A DNA stretch of 64,000 nucleotides from DATFVA01 sp963743325 (GCA_963743325.1 CAVUOZ010000008.1:186001-250000); one strand, 5' to 3'. Counted from the stretch's first letter, positions 52,525 through 61,961 are shown. Notes: generated by a model from the letters alone, not told the origin. Program-made: numbers and translations.

Positions 52525-54090
52525 ATGAATAATAAATATTTTTATCTGTTTAAATCCAAAAGGTATTTTATATCTATCATTATACTGGTTTTGTTATTGG
52601 TGTATTTCCAATCTTTTTTTCACGGATTAATATTTCTGGATGATGATGCATTAATTTATACTAAATTTAATGGGATGGGTCTGGGTGAAAAAATTTCATT
52701 TTCTTTTACCTCGAATTACCTGGATGTTCATTATTACCGACCAATTACATTGCTATCCTTAATTATTGACTCGCTTCCAGGGGGGCAATCTTATTTTACT
52801 TATCATTTTACAAATTTTATACTGCATTTGATCACTTGTATTACAATTTTTATGATTCTTAAAATGGTTGGGGCGTCTAATTTTATTTCATTTTTGACAA
52901 CATTATTTTTCGCACTTAGTCCCATACAAATTAATGCTATCGGCTGGATCGCCGGCAGAGGTGATCTATTAGCAGCGTTTTTTTCAGCTATAGCTTTACT
53001 CATCTATCTTAATTTTCTAAGACATGATAAAACATATTTATTGATTTTTGTTTCCGTTCTGCTGTTTCTTGCTATTTTGTCAAAAGAAGTAGCTTTATTG
53101 GTTCCGTTTCTATTCGTGGGTCTATACTTCATTGAAAAAAAGAATTTCGAATTAAATAGAAATAGTATAGGTATCCTGGTAATGTTTGTCGCCATATTAG
53201 GAGCTTATTACTTGCTCAGGGGAATATTTCTATTGGGGGTACATCTAGACAAATTTTCTTTCACAACGTATTACAAGAATATATTGGTTCTGGCGGAAAC
53301 AATTTCAAAGTTTTTTATTCCAATAGGTATAAAAGCGCTGGCTGGAATTGAAGCATTTACATCTATATCGGGCACAATATTACTGGTTTTGCTTTTTATC
53401 TTACCACTGATATTAAATTCGATTAATAAGACTAGATACTACTTTGGGTTTCTATGGTTTGTTCTTCTTTTACTCCCAGGAATGGTTTTCAGAACCATGG
53501 GACAGGACGGTTTTTACTATTGGGATTGCCGATCTTATTTACCAGCTATTGGTTTCTTGTTTATGATCACAGAACTGTTAAATGCAATTTACCTGAAAAG
53601 ATATCACTATAGTTACTTTGGGTTGACAATACTTTATCTCCTGGCGTTAGGCACTATTACATTTATAAAAATTAAATTGTATGAAAGCCCCGTCACTTAT
53701 TGGAATTCTGTAAAGGCAGATTACCCTTCTTCTTTTCTTCCATATGTCGGATTATTCAATTATTATGAACAGCAAAAGAAACCAGAAAAGGCTGAAAATC
53801 AACTATCGCAAGCTATTGATACCAGACCGGAAGAATTAAGTATCAGGAATAATCTTCTTAATTTTTACATAAAACATAAATACCCTGAAAAAGCCTTAAT
53901 ATTACTTAAAAAAACATTAATAGATAAAAAAATTTATTCGGATATATTAATTGAAAAATACATTGTTCTGTTATATGAATACAACCGGTCCGAGGAAGTT
54001 GATGAGCTGTATAAAAGTTATTCGAATGATAAGAATGTTATTAATAAAATTGATAGAGTCAAAGCTAACATAATAAAAAACCATTTTTGA
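52525..54090 (+). CDS. Polytopic membrane protein with C-terminal TPR, TMTC/PMT-like (GT-C fold)
   Basis: 521 residues with about ten hydrophobic segments in 1-400, then TPR-like helices (FLPYVGLFNYYEQQKKPEKA, ENQLSQAIDTRPEELSIRNN). FLDDDALIYTKF near residue 40 fits the Asp-containing first loop of GT-C glycosyltransferases, and YHFTNFILHLIT plus SPIQINAIGWIAGRGDLLAA resemble TMTC-type O-mannosyltransferases. The likely role is transfer of a sugar from a lipid carrier to exported protein. It lies upstream of the pilin-like gene in the same direction. Exact donor and acceptor are unknown. Confidence 0.75.
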   Translation: MNNKYFYLFKSKRYFISIIILVLLLVYFQSFFHGLIFLDDDALIYTKFNGMGLGEKISFSFTSNYLDVHYYRPITLLSLIIDSLPGGQSYFTYHFTNFILHLITCITIFMILKMVGASNFISFLTTLFFALSPIQINAIGWIAGRGDLLAAFFSAIALLIYLNFLRHDKTYLLIFVSVLLFLAILSKEVALLVPFLFVGLYFIEKKNFELNRNSIGILVMFVAILGAYYLLRGIFLLGVHLDKFSFTTYYKNILVLAETISKFFIPIGIKALAGIEAFTSISGTILLVLLFILPLILNSINKTRYYFGFLWFVLLLLPGMVFRTMGQDGFYYWDCRSYLPAIGFLFMITELLNAIYLKRYHYSYFGLTILYLLALGTITFIKIKLYESPVTYWNSVKADYPSSFLPYVGLFNYYEQQKKPEKAENQLSQAIDTRPEELSIRNNLLNFYIKHKYPEKALILLKKTLIDKKIYSDILIEKYIVLLYEYNRSEEVDELYKSYSNDKNVINKIDRVKANIIKNHF

Positions 54091-54342
54091 GCCTTTAGCA
54101 TTTGGTTCCAAGTGAAAAGGGGCTATTGTCCGTAATTACCGTAAATATCTGATATTTAGAAAAATTTTACTTGTAAAACTTACTCTTACCAGAATTGTCA
54201 CCCTAAAATTCCACAATTATTTTTTATTTGCCTCAGTGACCTGGCTGGCACATTATTTTCTTCTCTCTGCCTGTCTTTGAAATTATGTATAAAACTTTCA
54301 CCAGGTGATAAAAACTGAATATTCCCTGGTTAAGTGAATGTC

Positions 54343-54377
54343 CCGGTAAATAATTCTAAAAAAGAAAACATTACCGG
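54343..54377. other. Inverted repeat in the pilin upstream region
   Basis: CCGGTAA (54343-54349) and TTACCGG (54371-54377) are perfect 7-bp arms. The right arm is part of the palindrome TTACCGGTAA. The 54091-54545 gap has no gene; it holds this repeat and the regulatory region at 54414-54460. Confidence 0.4.
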
Positions 54378-54413
54378 TAACTTAATAAAAACTAAGAAAG
54401 TTCAGGCGTCTCT

Positions 54414-54460
54414 ATTAACAGGAACGAGTCAATTTAAGTAATGGCACGAATCCTGTTAAT
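54414..54460 (+). promoter_or_regulatory. Candidate sigma54-like promoter and inverted repeat upstream of the pilin gene
   Basis: TGGCACG (54442-54448) matches the -24 element exactly; the -12 region reads CTGTT (54454-54458), a GG-N10-GT instead of GG-N10-GC. Perfect 10-bp arms ATTAACAGGA (54414-54423) and TCCTGTTAAT (54451-54460) surround it, the right arm covering the -12 position. It is about 90 bases before the ATG. Confidence 0.4.
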
Positions 54461-54545
54461 GAAGTAAGAGCTTATAAAATATTGATCATAAGTAATTGAA
54501 AAAAGCACTAAATAAACTAATCACAACAATGTAAGGAGATCTGTA

Positions 54546-54950
54546 ATGGGTCAACAACAACTTCTTTTAATCGTACTTGGTGTTATCGTAGTTGGTATAG
54601 CTGTAGTAGTTGGTATCAACTTGTTCAATGCAAATGCTGAAACCTCTACACAGGATTCTATAGTTTCACAGGGGACCAATCTTGGTGCACTGGCACAACA
54701 GTATTATAAAAAACCTGTAGCAATGGGTGGCGGCGGAAATAAATTTGATGGATTTGATGGATCTTTTTGGACTAATCTTCCATTAAACCTCAAGACATCC
54801 ACAGATGCAACTTGGGCAACACCTGTTGTTACTACAGGTACCGGAGGTCAGGTTGTCATAACAGCTACACCTATTGACGCTGATTACGCTGCAAAATGGA
54901 CAGTTGTTACAACGATTACCCCAACCAGTATTCAATCAATTGTTCAATAA
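54546..54950 (+). CDS. Type IV pilin-like protein with atypical N-terminus
   Basis: 134 residues. The N-terminus MGQQQLLLIVLG then VIVVGIAVVVGINLF is a long hydrophobic helix directly after a two-residue leader, as in pilins cut after Gly; the glutamate at mature position 5 is absent. The rest is a Gly/Thr-rich domain (AMGGGGNKFDGFDGSFW, TTGTGGQVVITATPI) like the small C-terminal heads of pseudopilins. AAGGAG precedes the ATG. A terminator follows, so it is probably transcribed alone and strongly. The downstream pilus operon supports the assignment. It might instead be a minor pilin or another surface-fibre subunit. Confidence 0.68.
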   Translation: MGQQQLLLIVLGVIVVGIAVVVGINLFNANAETSTQDSIVSQGTNLGALAQQYYKKPVAMGGGGNKFDGFDGSFWTNLPLNLKTSTDATWATPVVTTGTGGQVVITATPIDADYAAKWTVVTTITPTSIQSIVQ

Positions 54951-54976
54951 CAAAATAATGTTAATTTTGTCAAACA

Positions 54977-55008
54977 AAAAGGGCTGTATGAGTATACAGC
55001 CTTTTTTA
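54977..55008 (+). terminator. Rho-independent terminator after the pilin-like gene
   Basis: GGCTGTAT (54982-54989), GAGT, ATACAGCC (54994-55001), followed by TTTTTT, with an A-run before the stem. Confidence 0.9.
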
Positions 55009-55087
55009 CTTTAAAAACCCTGGCATTTAAAAAAAATGTATCTTGGCATAAAATCAGTTTTTGATTTCATTAAATGAAAATTAAGGG

Positions 55088-56818
55088 ATGTTAATTTTAG
55101 GTTTAATTTCAATTCTCCAGATAACTATTCTCCCAGGGCTAATAATAATAATTCTAATAGGATTAAAGACTGAAACGGCTATTCAAAAATGGCTATATGT
55201 ATTTTCAATCAGCCTTTTTTCAAATTATGTACTGGTCACTATTCTGACATTATTTTCACTTTATTCTGTGAGTGCTCTCTGGGTAATAATAATTTTTGAA
55301 ATTTTCTCACTCCTGATTTTTTATAGGGGTGAATTAAACGTGAATTTCCTTAACATTAATTTCAGGGAAATTTTCTTCAGGTTTAAAATTTTCTTTAAAA
55401 ATAATAATGGAGGGAATAGAGTATTAATAATTATTTCCGGTTTGATAAGCTTATTCTACTTTACGGTTTTTATTGCAAACATCGGGACGATCTTCTACTT
55501 TATTGATACAGTAAATAATTATGAATGGAACCGGTGGGCAATTGACTTTGCAAATAATATCCTCCCTAAATATTCATCGCACTTCCCACAGTTATTACCG
55601 GCAAACTGGTCAATCTGTTATGTAATAATCGGCAAGACGGATGTCCACTTTTTCCCAAAGTTCATTATGCCTTTATTCTTTATTGGCAACCTTTTAATTT
55701 TTTTGGATCTTGCATTAACAAAAAAGAATAATATTTATCTATTAGGTCTGATAATTTACGGTCTTTTTGCGCCGATAGTATTTTCCCTCGTATTCATTGC
55801 TGACGGTAACGCTGATCTTCCTGTTTCTTTTTTTTCATTTATGACATTTTATGCATTTGTAAAGTATTCTCCGGTTTCAAATGATAAAAATGTGATTTCG
55901 TTTCCCGAAATTCTATTAGCAAACAAATATGAAATAATTAAGAATTACCTGTTTGTATTTTTATTCGCATCAATGGCTGCTGCAACAAAATTAGCGGGCG
56001 CTTATGTTTTTACTTTAACCTCATTTACGTTGCTTTCATTCTTGTTTTGGAGGAAAATAAATCTCAATAAAAAAGATATTATACGGATATTATTATATGT
56101 GTTTGTTATCTGTATTTTAGCATTATTCTGGTATTTAAGATCTCCTGAAGTTATGGCTTCGGGATTAAATCAACCTGAATATCTCTCTCCGGAAGGTTAT
56201 TCTGCAATTGTATATAGGGCTCTCAAATTAATGTATTTCAATTTTGGTTTAACGGTTTGTGTTTTTCTCATTATAACAGTGGGTATAAGCTTATTTAACT
56301 TCGGTGTAAGATATATCGCAATTATAATGGTGCTAATCCCAATTGTAATCTGGATGTTCAAATACAGCGTGGATTTTAGAAATCTTAGTTTTGTTATTCC
56401 TTTCATCTCATTTTCCTCAGCTGTGGGGCTAAGTAAAATACTAGATGTATTCAATTTTAAACATGAATTACAAACAGAAGAATCAAAATCTTTAAAAGTA
56501 AATAGTGACCTAAGATTGAACTCGAGGGGAAATATAATTTTATTCTTATCCTTATCAGGATCGGGGTTACTAGCACTATATACACTTTCCGATAAGTTTT
56601 ATCTTTTACTTTTTAATATTTACGAGTTTGTTTACAAATATTATTTTCAGATCCATAGAATAGTTTATTTTATTGAATATGACTTACAGTTACACGTCGA
56701 TTTCTATCAAAGAACGTTTTTGACTTTATTTGCAATAATATTTGTATCTATAATTCTGATAATCTCAAAAACCAGGTTGGTTACAGTATTTAAACTTTTA
56801 TATTCTTATGTGTTATAG
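55088..56818 (+). CDS. Large polytopic membrane protein, possibly GT-C glycosyltransferase
   Basis: 576 residues with at least ten hydrophobic segments along the whole length. After the fourth segment a loop contains NNYEWNRWAIDFANN and PQLLPANWSICYVIIG, reminiscent of the periplasmic loops of GT-C membrane glycosyltransferases. No catalytic DxD/DE motif can be fixed with certainty. It lies between the pilin-like gene and the pilus assembly operon. Codon and base composition are even more AT-rich than the neighbours. The function is inferred only from topology and place. Confidence 0.6.
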   Translation: MLILGLISILQITILPGLIIIILIGLKTETAIQKWLYVFSISLFSNYVLVTILTLFSLYSVSALWVIIIFEIFSLLIFYRGELNVNFLNINFREIFFRFKIFFKNNNGGNRVLIIISGLISLFYFTVFIANIGTIFYFIDTVNNYEWNRWAIDFANNILPKYSSHFPQLLPANWSICYVIIGKTDVHFFPKFIMPLFFIGNLLIFLDLALTKKNNIYLLGLIIYGLFAPIVFSLVFIADGNADLPVSFFSFMTFYAFVKYSPVSNDKNVISFPEILLANKYEIIKNYLFVFLFASMAAATKLAGAYVFTLTSFTLLSFLFWRKINLNKKDIIRILLYVFVICILALFWYLRSPEVMASGLNQPEYLSPEGYSAIVYRALKLMYFNFGLTVCVFLIITVGISLFNFGVRYIAIIMVLIPIVIWMFKYSVDFRNLSFVIPFISFSSAVGLSKILDVFNFKHELQTEESKSLKVNSDLRLNSRGNIILFLSLSGSGLLALYTLSDKFYLLLFNIYEFVYKYYFQIHRIVYFIEYDLQLHVDFYQRTFLTLFAIIFVSIILIISKTRLVTVFKLLYSYVL

Positions 56819-56907
56819 TATTAAACTTCACTTTAATAAAGGGGAATTCTATAATTAAATATCAGTCAGATGCCTTTTATAAAGTAGATGCAAGAAACCA
56901 TTATACA

Positions 56908-57192
56908 TTGATAAGTACTATACTAGAAAGTAAAAAATCTCCTGAACTGGTCTATACAAACTTTGAAAATATTTTATATGACAAAATCCCAAGGAAGATT
57001 CGTTTCAAATATCTCCCGATCCTTACTAAATCATCCCTATTTGAGATGGAAAAATTGAAATGTCAATTATTTCTTAGAACAGACATCCTGGATAAAGAGA
57101 CAAGAAATTATATAAATAATAGAGTAAATAGCGGACAATATGAGTTACTCTTAGATGATTATGATTATTTGTTTTTTGTTGTCAGCCCGTGA
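56908..57192 (+). CDS. Hypothetical protein of uncertain start
   Basis: 94 residues from a TTG (56908); no family recognised. It is rich in charged and aromatic residues with no signal peptide or membrane helix (KIPRKIRFKYLPILTKSS, LLLDDYDYLFFVVSP). The open frame extends upstream past ATA (56851) and ATT (56854), and AAAGGGGAA lies just before those codons, so translation may start there at a non-standard codon, adding about 18 residues (KYQSDAFYKVDARNHYT). It is in line with the pilus operon. Confidence that it is a real gene is moderate. Confidence 0.45.
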   Translation: MISTILESKKSPELVYTNFENILYDKIPRKIRFKYLPILTKSSLFEMEKLKCQLFLRTDILDKETRNYINNRVNSGQYELLLDDYDYLFFVVSP

Positions 57193-57501
57193 TGAAAGGG
57201 ACATTTTATAAGTTTTACATATAAATAAGGGATGCTTATGGGGATGATCGGTTTTATCAAATCTATATCCGGGGCCAAATCTTTTTATTCACACAATAAT
57301 CATAAATATTGATCCGAAGGATTATAGTCTTTATCTCTTAATCCAGAGTCCTATAGAGCCAAATAATTCTAAAGACGCTCTTGACGTAACTCTTTCAATA
57401 AAAAATATCCAATAAGCTCAAAAGCAGGAAAAAACCCGATTTTCTTCTTGGAATGAGAATTGCTTTATTATTGAAAATTTATTAACAAAAGCAATTTTAA
57501 C
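57193..57501. other. Gap before the pilus operon
   Basis: 309 bases. A 26-codon frame starts at an ATG near 57234, and a second open frame ending SKDALDVTLSIKNIQ stops near 57415; neither has support. It may contain a decayed gene fragment. No terminator or clear promoter is visible. Confidence 0.4.
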
Positions 57502-58878
57502 ATGGTTGAACTAAAATTTACTGCGGAAAAATTAAATGGTCAGGCTATTAATGGTTCTCTTTCAGCGAATTCATTTACTGAGGGGAAGAAAAAAATACAG
57601 AAGCTTGCTGAAAAGAATCAGTTGAAAATACGGCTGATTGAAAAGAAATCAACATTTCTTTACAAGGTAAGAAAAGGCAACGAAAAGCCGATTACAGGCG
57701 AACAAAAAGCATATACAAAGAAAGAAGTTGTAGACGCTTTATCACGTCTGGGTTACCAGGTTATTTCTGTCAATAAAAAATTATTGGACTATAACAGAAA
57801 ACCTCCCACATCTGAAATAGTAACCTTCGTCAAAATCAGTTCAGAGCTTCTAGATCAGAAACTGCCATATAATGAAATTCTTACTCTACTGATAAATGAT
57901 ACAGAAAATAAGACATTAAGAGATACGCTAAAAGAAGTGAATAATGATCTTAAAAAAGGTGCTGACAGTGAAGCAACATTTTTAAAGTATCAGAATACCT
58001 TCGGAAAGTTTACTGCTTATATGCTGGGGCTCGCATCTAAGAGTGGTAACATGGCGGAAATATATAAGGCTACTGCTAAATTTCTTGAAAGAAGACAGGA
58101 ATTTAAAAAAAGTTTGCGAAGCGCATTAATTACACCATTGGTGACCATCTTTGTTCTTTTCCTTGCTGTAATATTTTATGTAGCATATATTTTTCCGGAA
58201 ACCGCAAAATTATTTGTCAGGTTTAAAATTGAATTGCCCCCAATGACAGCGTTTACTTTAAAGATGAGTGACTTTATGGTTGACAATATGTACATACTTT
58301 TAGCTTTATTTATTATTCCTCCAATTATTTTATGGAGATGGGCTACTTCAAAAAAAGGCATAGTCATGTTTCATAAAATTCTTTTTCAGTTACCAATGGT
58401 TGGTAATTTAATCCATAAAACCGTTATAGAAGTATACTGCAGGGTGTTTTATACATTATACAGCGGTTCTGCAGAGAGTATTGAACCAATTAGAATAGCC
58501 GCCGAAGCAGCTGGCAACACGTACTTTGAAGAACGCATTAAAAATGTTGCAATACCATTGATGGTTAAAAAAGGTGTAGGAATTACCGATGCTTTTGCTG
58601 CTTCAGGAGTTTTTACCGAGACTGCTCTTTCAAGATTACACTCCGGTGAGGAAACAGGAACAATTAAAAACACATCCCTTCAGCTCGCTAATTATTATGA
58701 GGCTGAAACAGTTTATAAACTTAAAAACTTTATAGAAATTGTTCAGGTTGTAATTGCAATGATAATTATGGTTGTAATGATACTCCTGACCCTGGTTTCA
58801 GCAGAAACAGCAACTGTTCACCCGAAATCTCCGGGAATGTCAAACAATGTTACTTATATACAGAGTGATAAAGCATGA
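57502..58878 (+). CDS. Type IV pilus / type II secretion inner-membrane platform protein (PilC/GspF family)
   Basis: 458 residues. Two T2SSF domains lie at about 110-235 and 300-430, with membrane helices at about 210-235, 255-275 and 410-430. Typical pieces are TFVKISSELLDQKLPYNEIL, FTAYMLGLASKSGNMAEIY, YCRVFYTLYSGSAESIEPI and the closing LHSGEETGTIKNTSLQLANY. The N-terminus is peculiar: the short GspF lead-in motif occurs twice (FTAEKLNGQAINGSLSANSF and ITGEQKAYTKKEVVDALSRLG). It forms the platform that couples the ATPases to pilin assembly. Its stop overlaps the next gene by 4 bases. Confidence 0.9.
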   Translation: MVELKFTAEKLNGQAINGSLSANSFTEGKKKIQKLAEKNQLKIRLIEKKSTFLYKVRKGNEKPITGEQKAYTKKEVVDALSRLGYQVISVNKKLLDYNRKPPTSEIVTFVKISSELLDQKLPYNEILTLLINDTENKTLRDTLKEVNNDLKKGADSEATFLKYQNTFGKFTAYMLGLASKSGNMAEIYKATAKFLERRQEFKKSLRSALITPLVTIFVLFLAVIFYVAYIFPETAKLFVRFKIELPPMTAFTLKMSDFMVDNMYILLALFIIPPIILWRWATSKKGIVMFHKILFQLPMVGNLIHKTVIEVYCRVFYTLYSGSAESIEPIRIAAEAAGNTYFEERIKNVAIPLMVKKGVGITDAFAASGVFTETALSRLHSGEETGTIKNTSLQLANYYEAETVYKLKNFIEIVQVVIAMIIMVVMILLTLVSAETATVHPKSPGMSNNVTYIQSDKA

Positions 58879-60665
58879 TTGAGACCAATCTTGAGATGAC
58901 CGATAAAATCGGTTTTCTGCTCTTCAAAAAAGGAATAATTGATGCTGCTACTTTAGAGAAAGCTCTTCATGCTAAAACTAATGACTCTAATAAAGTAAAA
59001 AGAAATCTTGCACAGATACTGGTACAGGAATTTGGATATGATCATGATACTATATTCAGGGAAGTAGCAATACTCTATGCGTTCAGGGAACTTGATACAC
59101 GTCCAGAAGATATCCCCCATAATCGGCTTGAATCAATAAAACACATGATAACGAGTTCCGGCGATACTCTGAAAAGCCAGATGCTTGAACATAAGATCAT
59201 ACCGTTCATGTATGATGAGCGTTTAAAAGATAAACTAATCCTTGCCGCAATAGACCCGACTGATCGGAATATTCCCAAAATAGCTTTTGGATTAAATGCA
59301 AAGAAATATGAGATAGTTTTTATACGCAAAAAGGATTATGAAAAACTGATCTCTACTATTCTGCCTCCTGAAAATGTTTATCTGAAAATGATGGAGGAAA
59401 TGGATGCCGAAATTAAAATTGAAGAAGATGAAAATTCGTTTGATGAAGATGAGCTTGATGCCGAAATAAATAAAAGTGCACTGATTAACCTGGTTGAAGC
59501 TGCTCTCATTGAGGGTGTTAGAAAAGGCGCAAGTGATATTCACTTTGTCCCTAAAATGAATAATAAAACCGATATTTTATTCAGGCTTGACGGAAATCTT
59601 CAGCCATGGCATACCCAGGATGGTACTCTGCCGGAAGCTGTTGTAGCCGTAGTAAAGGACAGATCAAAGGGAATGGACAGGTTTGAACGGGAAAGAGCAC
59701 AGGATGGTTTTATTCAGAGAGAGATTGACGGACATGTTATCCGTTACAGAGTTTCTGTACTTCCAATGGTTGGTACAGAACTTAAAAATAAGTTTGAAAG
59801 TGTAGTAATTAGAATCCTAGATGATAGAAAAGTAATTACAGACCTGGATAAACTTGGTTTGACAGGATATGCAAGGCAGTGTTTTGTTAAAGCAATAAAT
59901 CAACCCCAGGGTATGGTAATATTAACGGGACCCACAGGAAGCGGTAAAAGTACAACTCTGGTTGCGGCTTTATATCAGGTTATAGACCCATCGCTAAATG
60001 TGCTAACAGTTGAAGATCCTGTAGAATATGTTATAAACGGAGCCCGCCAGCTGAAGATAGGTTATAAAATGGGTTTTGATCAGGCAATCAGATCAATACT
60101 TCGTCATGACCCCGATGTTGTGCTAGTAGGTGAGATGAGAGACAAGGAAACAGCTGAAGTAGCGATTAAGCTGGCTAATACAGGACACTTAACATTTTCG
60201 ACTCTTCACACTAACGATGCCCCCAGTGCAGTGTCCCGTTTATATAAAATGGGCATTGAACCATTCCTTATTGCTTATGCTATTAATATAATAGTTGCTC
60301 AGCGTCTTGTAAGGAGTTTATGTAATAATTGCAAGAGGAGAGTGGTAAATTTTGACGAAACATTGATGAGCGCTGCTGGCCTGAATATTGATGAATGGAA
60401 AAATTATACGATATATGAACCAAAAGGCTGCGAAAAATGCAATGGAACAGGATATAAAGGCAGATTAGCAATTCACGAAGCATTGTATTTTACAAAAGAG
60501 ATAAGACAAGCTATTGTACGTTCTGGTATTGAAGTTGATGAAGAGAAGATCAGAGTCCAGGCAAAAGCCGACGGGACACTTACACTTAGAGATTCTGGTC
60601 TTGACAAAGTGAAATTAGGATTAACATCAATACAGGAAGTGCTGGCAGCAACTACTGATGATTAA
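58875..60665 (+). CDS. Pilus assembly / type II secretion ATPase (PilB/GspE family)
   Basis: 596 residues, cytoplasmic hexameric ATPase that drives pilin polymerisation. An MshEN-like N-terminal domain (IGFLLFKKGIIDAATLEKAL to DRNIPKIAFGLNAKKY) is followed by the N2 and motor domains. Walker A is GPTGSGKSTT (about residue 351), Walker B DPDVVLVGEMRDKETAE, His box LTFSTLHTND. The PilB/GspE-specific zinc site is seen as CNNC (about 481) and CEKCNGTGYKGRLAIHE (about 517). ATG overlaps the preceding stop (ATGA). Confidence 0.95.
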   Translation: MIETNLEMTDKIGFLLFKKGIIDAATLEKALHAKTNDSNKVKRNLAQILVQEFGYDHDTIFREVAILYAFRELDTRPEDIPHNRLESIKHMITSSGDTLKSQMLEHKIIPFMYDERLKDKLILAAIDPTDRNIPKIAFGLNAKKYEIVFIRKKDYEKLISTILPPENVYLKMMEEMDAEIKIEEDENSFDEDELDAEINKSALINLVEAALIEGVRKGASDIHFVPKMNNKTDILFRLDGNLQPWHTQDGTLPEAVVAVVKDRSKGMDRFERERAQDGFIQREIDGHVIRYRVSVLPMVGTELKNKFESVVIRILDDRKVITDLDKLGLTGYARQCFVKAINQPQGMVILTGPTGSGKSTTLVAALYQVIDPSLNVLTVEDPVEYVINGARQLKIGYKMGFDQAIRSILRHDPDVVLVGEMRDKETAEVAIKLANTGHLTFSTLHTNDAPSAVSRLYKMGIEPFLIAYAINIIVAQRLVRSLCNNCKRRVVNFDETLMSAAGLNIDEWKNYTIYEPKGCEKCNGTGYKGRLAIHEALYFTKEIRQAIVRSGIEVDEEKIRVQAKADGTLTLRDSGLDKVKLGLTSIQEVLAATTDD

Positions 60666-60701
60666 AAGTTAAAAATTAAAGAACTAAATGCTTAATAAAC
60701 T

Positions 60702-61961
60702 ATGACTTCAAAAGAAACAAAAGATATTGCCCTAACAATAACAGAGATTAAAAAAGTACTAAAAGAATTCTGTAGTACTATTCCCCCAGTTTTACAGGGA
60801 CCTGACAGAGTTACATATCTGCTGGACAATTTCGAAAAATTAGACTCAAATAAAAGGATTTTGCTTAGGAACTATTTAAATAAGCTTCTTACCGGTATGA
60901 TTGAAATGGAGGCATCGGATATAGAGTTAGGCGGACATGGCAATGGCGGCTATATATGGTTAAGAATTCATGGGGATAAAGAAAGAGTTAAAGAATTTAT
61001 TCAATTAAATGATGATGAGGCAGCGGTATTTATAATCAATACGCTGAATAGTAATCAGCGCAAACATTTAGCCTTAACCCGTAATCTTGATTTCAGTTAC
61101 ACATTTAATTACACAAGGAAAAATTTGGATGTCCGTTTCAGAGCAGATGCATATTTTGATCTTGATTCTCTTGCTTTGAATATGAGAGCAATAAATTCGA
61201 CTATAAGACCCCTGGACTCCTATGGATTCCATCCAAATGTCGTAAAAACTCTTAGTCATATGTATATTAAAAACGGACTCACGTTAATCACGGGTATTAC
61301 TGGTTCCGGCAAATCTACCACATTAGACGCCATAGTTGACGCCCATAACCAGATTGACCCGGCACATGTAGTAATAATTGCGTCACCTGTTGAATATGTC
61401 CATAATTCGAAGGTTTGTATTATTCGTCACAGAGAGGTTGGACGGGATGTTTTGTCTTTCAAAGATGGCGTAATTCAATCATTAAGACAGGATCCTGATA
61501 TCATAATAATTGGAGAAATGAGAGATCCTGATACTATAATGTCGGCACTTGAAGTAACAGACACCGGACATAAAGTTTTCTCAACGCTTCATACCTCATC
61601 CGCTTCTGAAACAATTGACAGAATTGTGGCAGAGACCAATCCCCATGAACAGGAACGTATCAGAAACAGGCTAGCAGATGTTCTGGTGTGCATTATATCT
61701 CAAAAACTGGTACCAAGTCTTGACGGTAAGCGGATAATGGCTAAGGAAGTATTGATAGTTACCCCACCTGTAAGAGCAGCCATTAAAAACAATAATGTAA
61801 GTGAAATCTATATGATGATAAACCAGGGCGGTCCTCAGGGAATGATTACCCTGGAACAGGATTTAAAAAGGCTGTATATGACCAAGCAAATTTCTCTTGA
61901 AACAGCCATAGCATACGCAAATAATAAAACAAGAATACATCAAATATTATCGGCAGCATAA
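60702..61961 (+). CDS. pilT: PilT-type retraction ATPase family protein
   Basis: 419 residues, the same AAA-like fold as PilB but without the zinc-binding Cys pairs. Walker A is GITGSGKSTTLDAIVDAH (about residue 197), Asp box IIASPVEYVHN, Walker B DPDIIIIGEMRDPDT, His box HKVFSTLHTSSASE. The AIRNLIRE-type signature of classical PilT is replaced by VRAAIKNNNVSEIYMMI. PilT proteins power pilus retraction, so the system may be retractable. Longer than typical PilT (about 345), with a 50-residue N-terminal extension. Its stop overlaps the next ATG by one base. Confidence 0.88.
   Translation: MTSKETKDIALTITEIKKVLKEFCSTIPPVLQGPDRVTYLLDNFEKLDSNKRILLRNYLNKLLTGMIEMEASDIELGGHGNGGYIWLRIHGDKERVKEFIQLNDDEAAVFIINTLNSNQRKHLALTRNLDFSYTFNYTRKNLDVRFRADAYFDLDSLALNMRAINSTIRPLDSYGFHPNVVKTLSHMYIKNGLTLITGITGSGKSTTLDAIVDAHNQIDPAHVVIIASPVEYVHNSKVCIIRHREVGRDVLSFKDGVIQSLRQDPDIIIIGEMRDPDTIMSALEVTDTGHKVFSTLHTSSASETIDRIVAETNPHEQERIRNRLADVLVCIISQKLVPSLDGKRIMAKEVLIVTPPVRAAIKNNNVSEIYMMINQGGPQGMITLEQDLKRLYMTKQISLETAIAYANNKTRIHQILSAA

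Noticed and set aside
54247..54265. Second sigma54-like site TGGCACATTATTTTC upstream of the pilin-like gene
   Set aside because: The -24 box is good but there is no GC at the -12 position.
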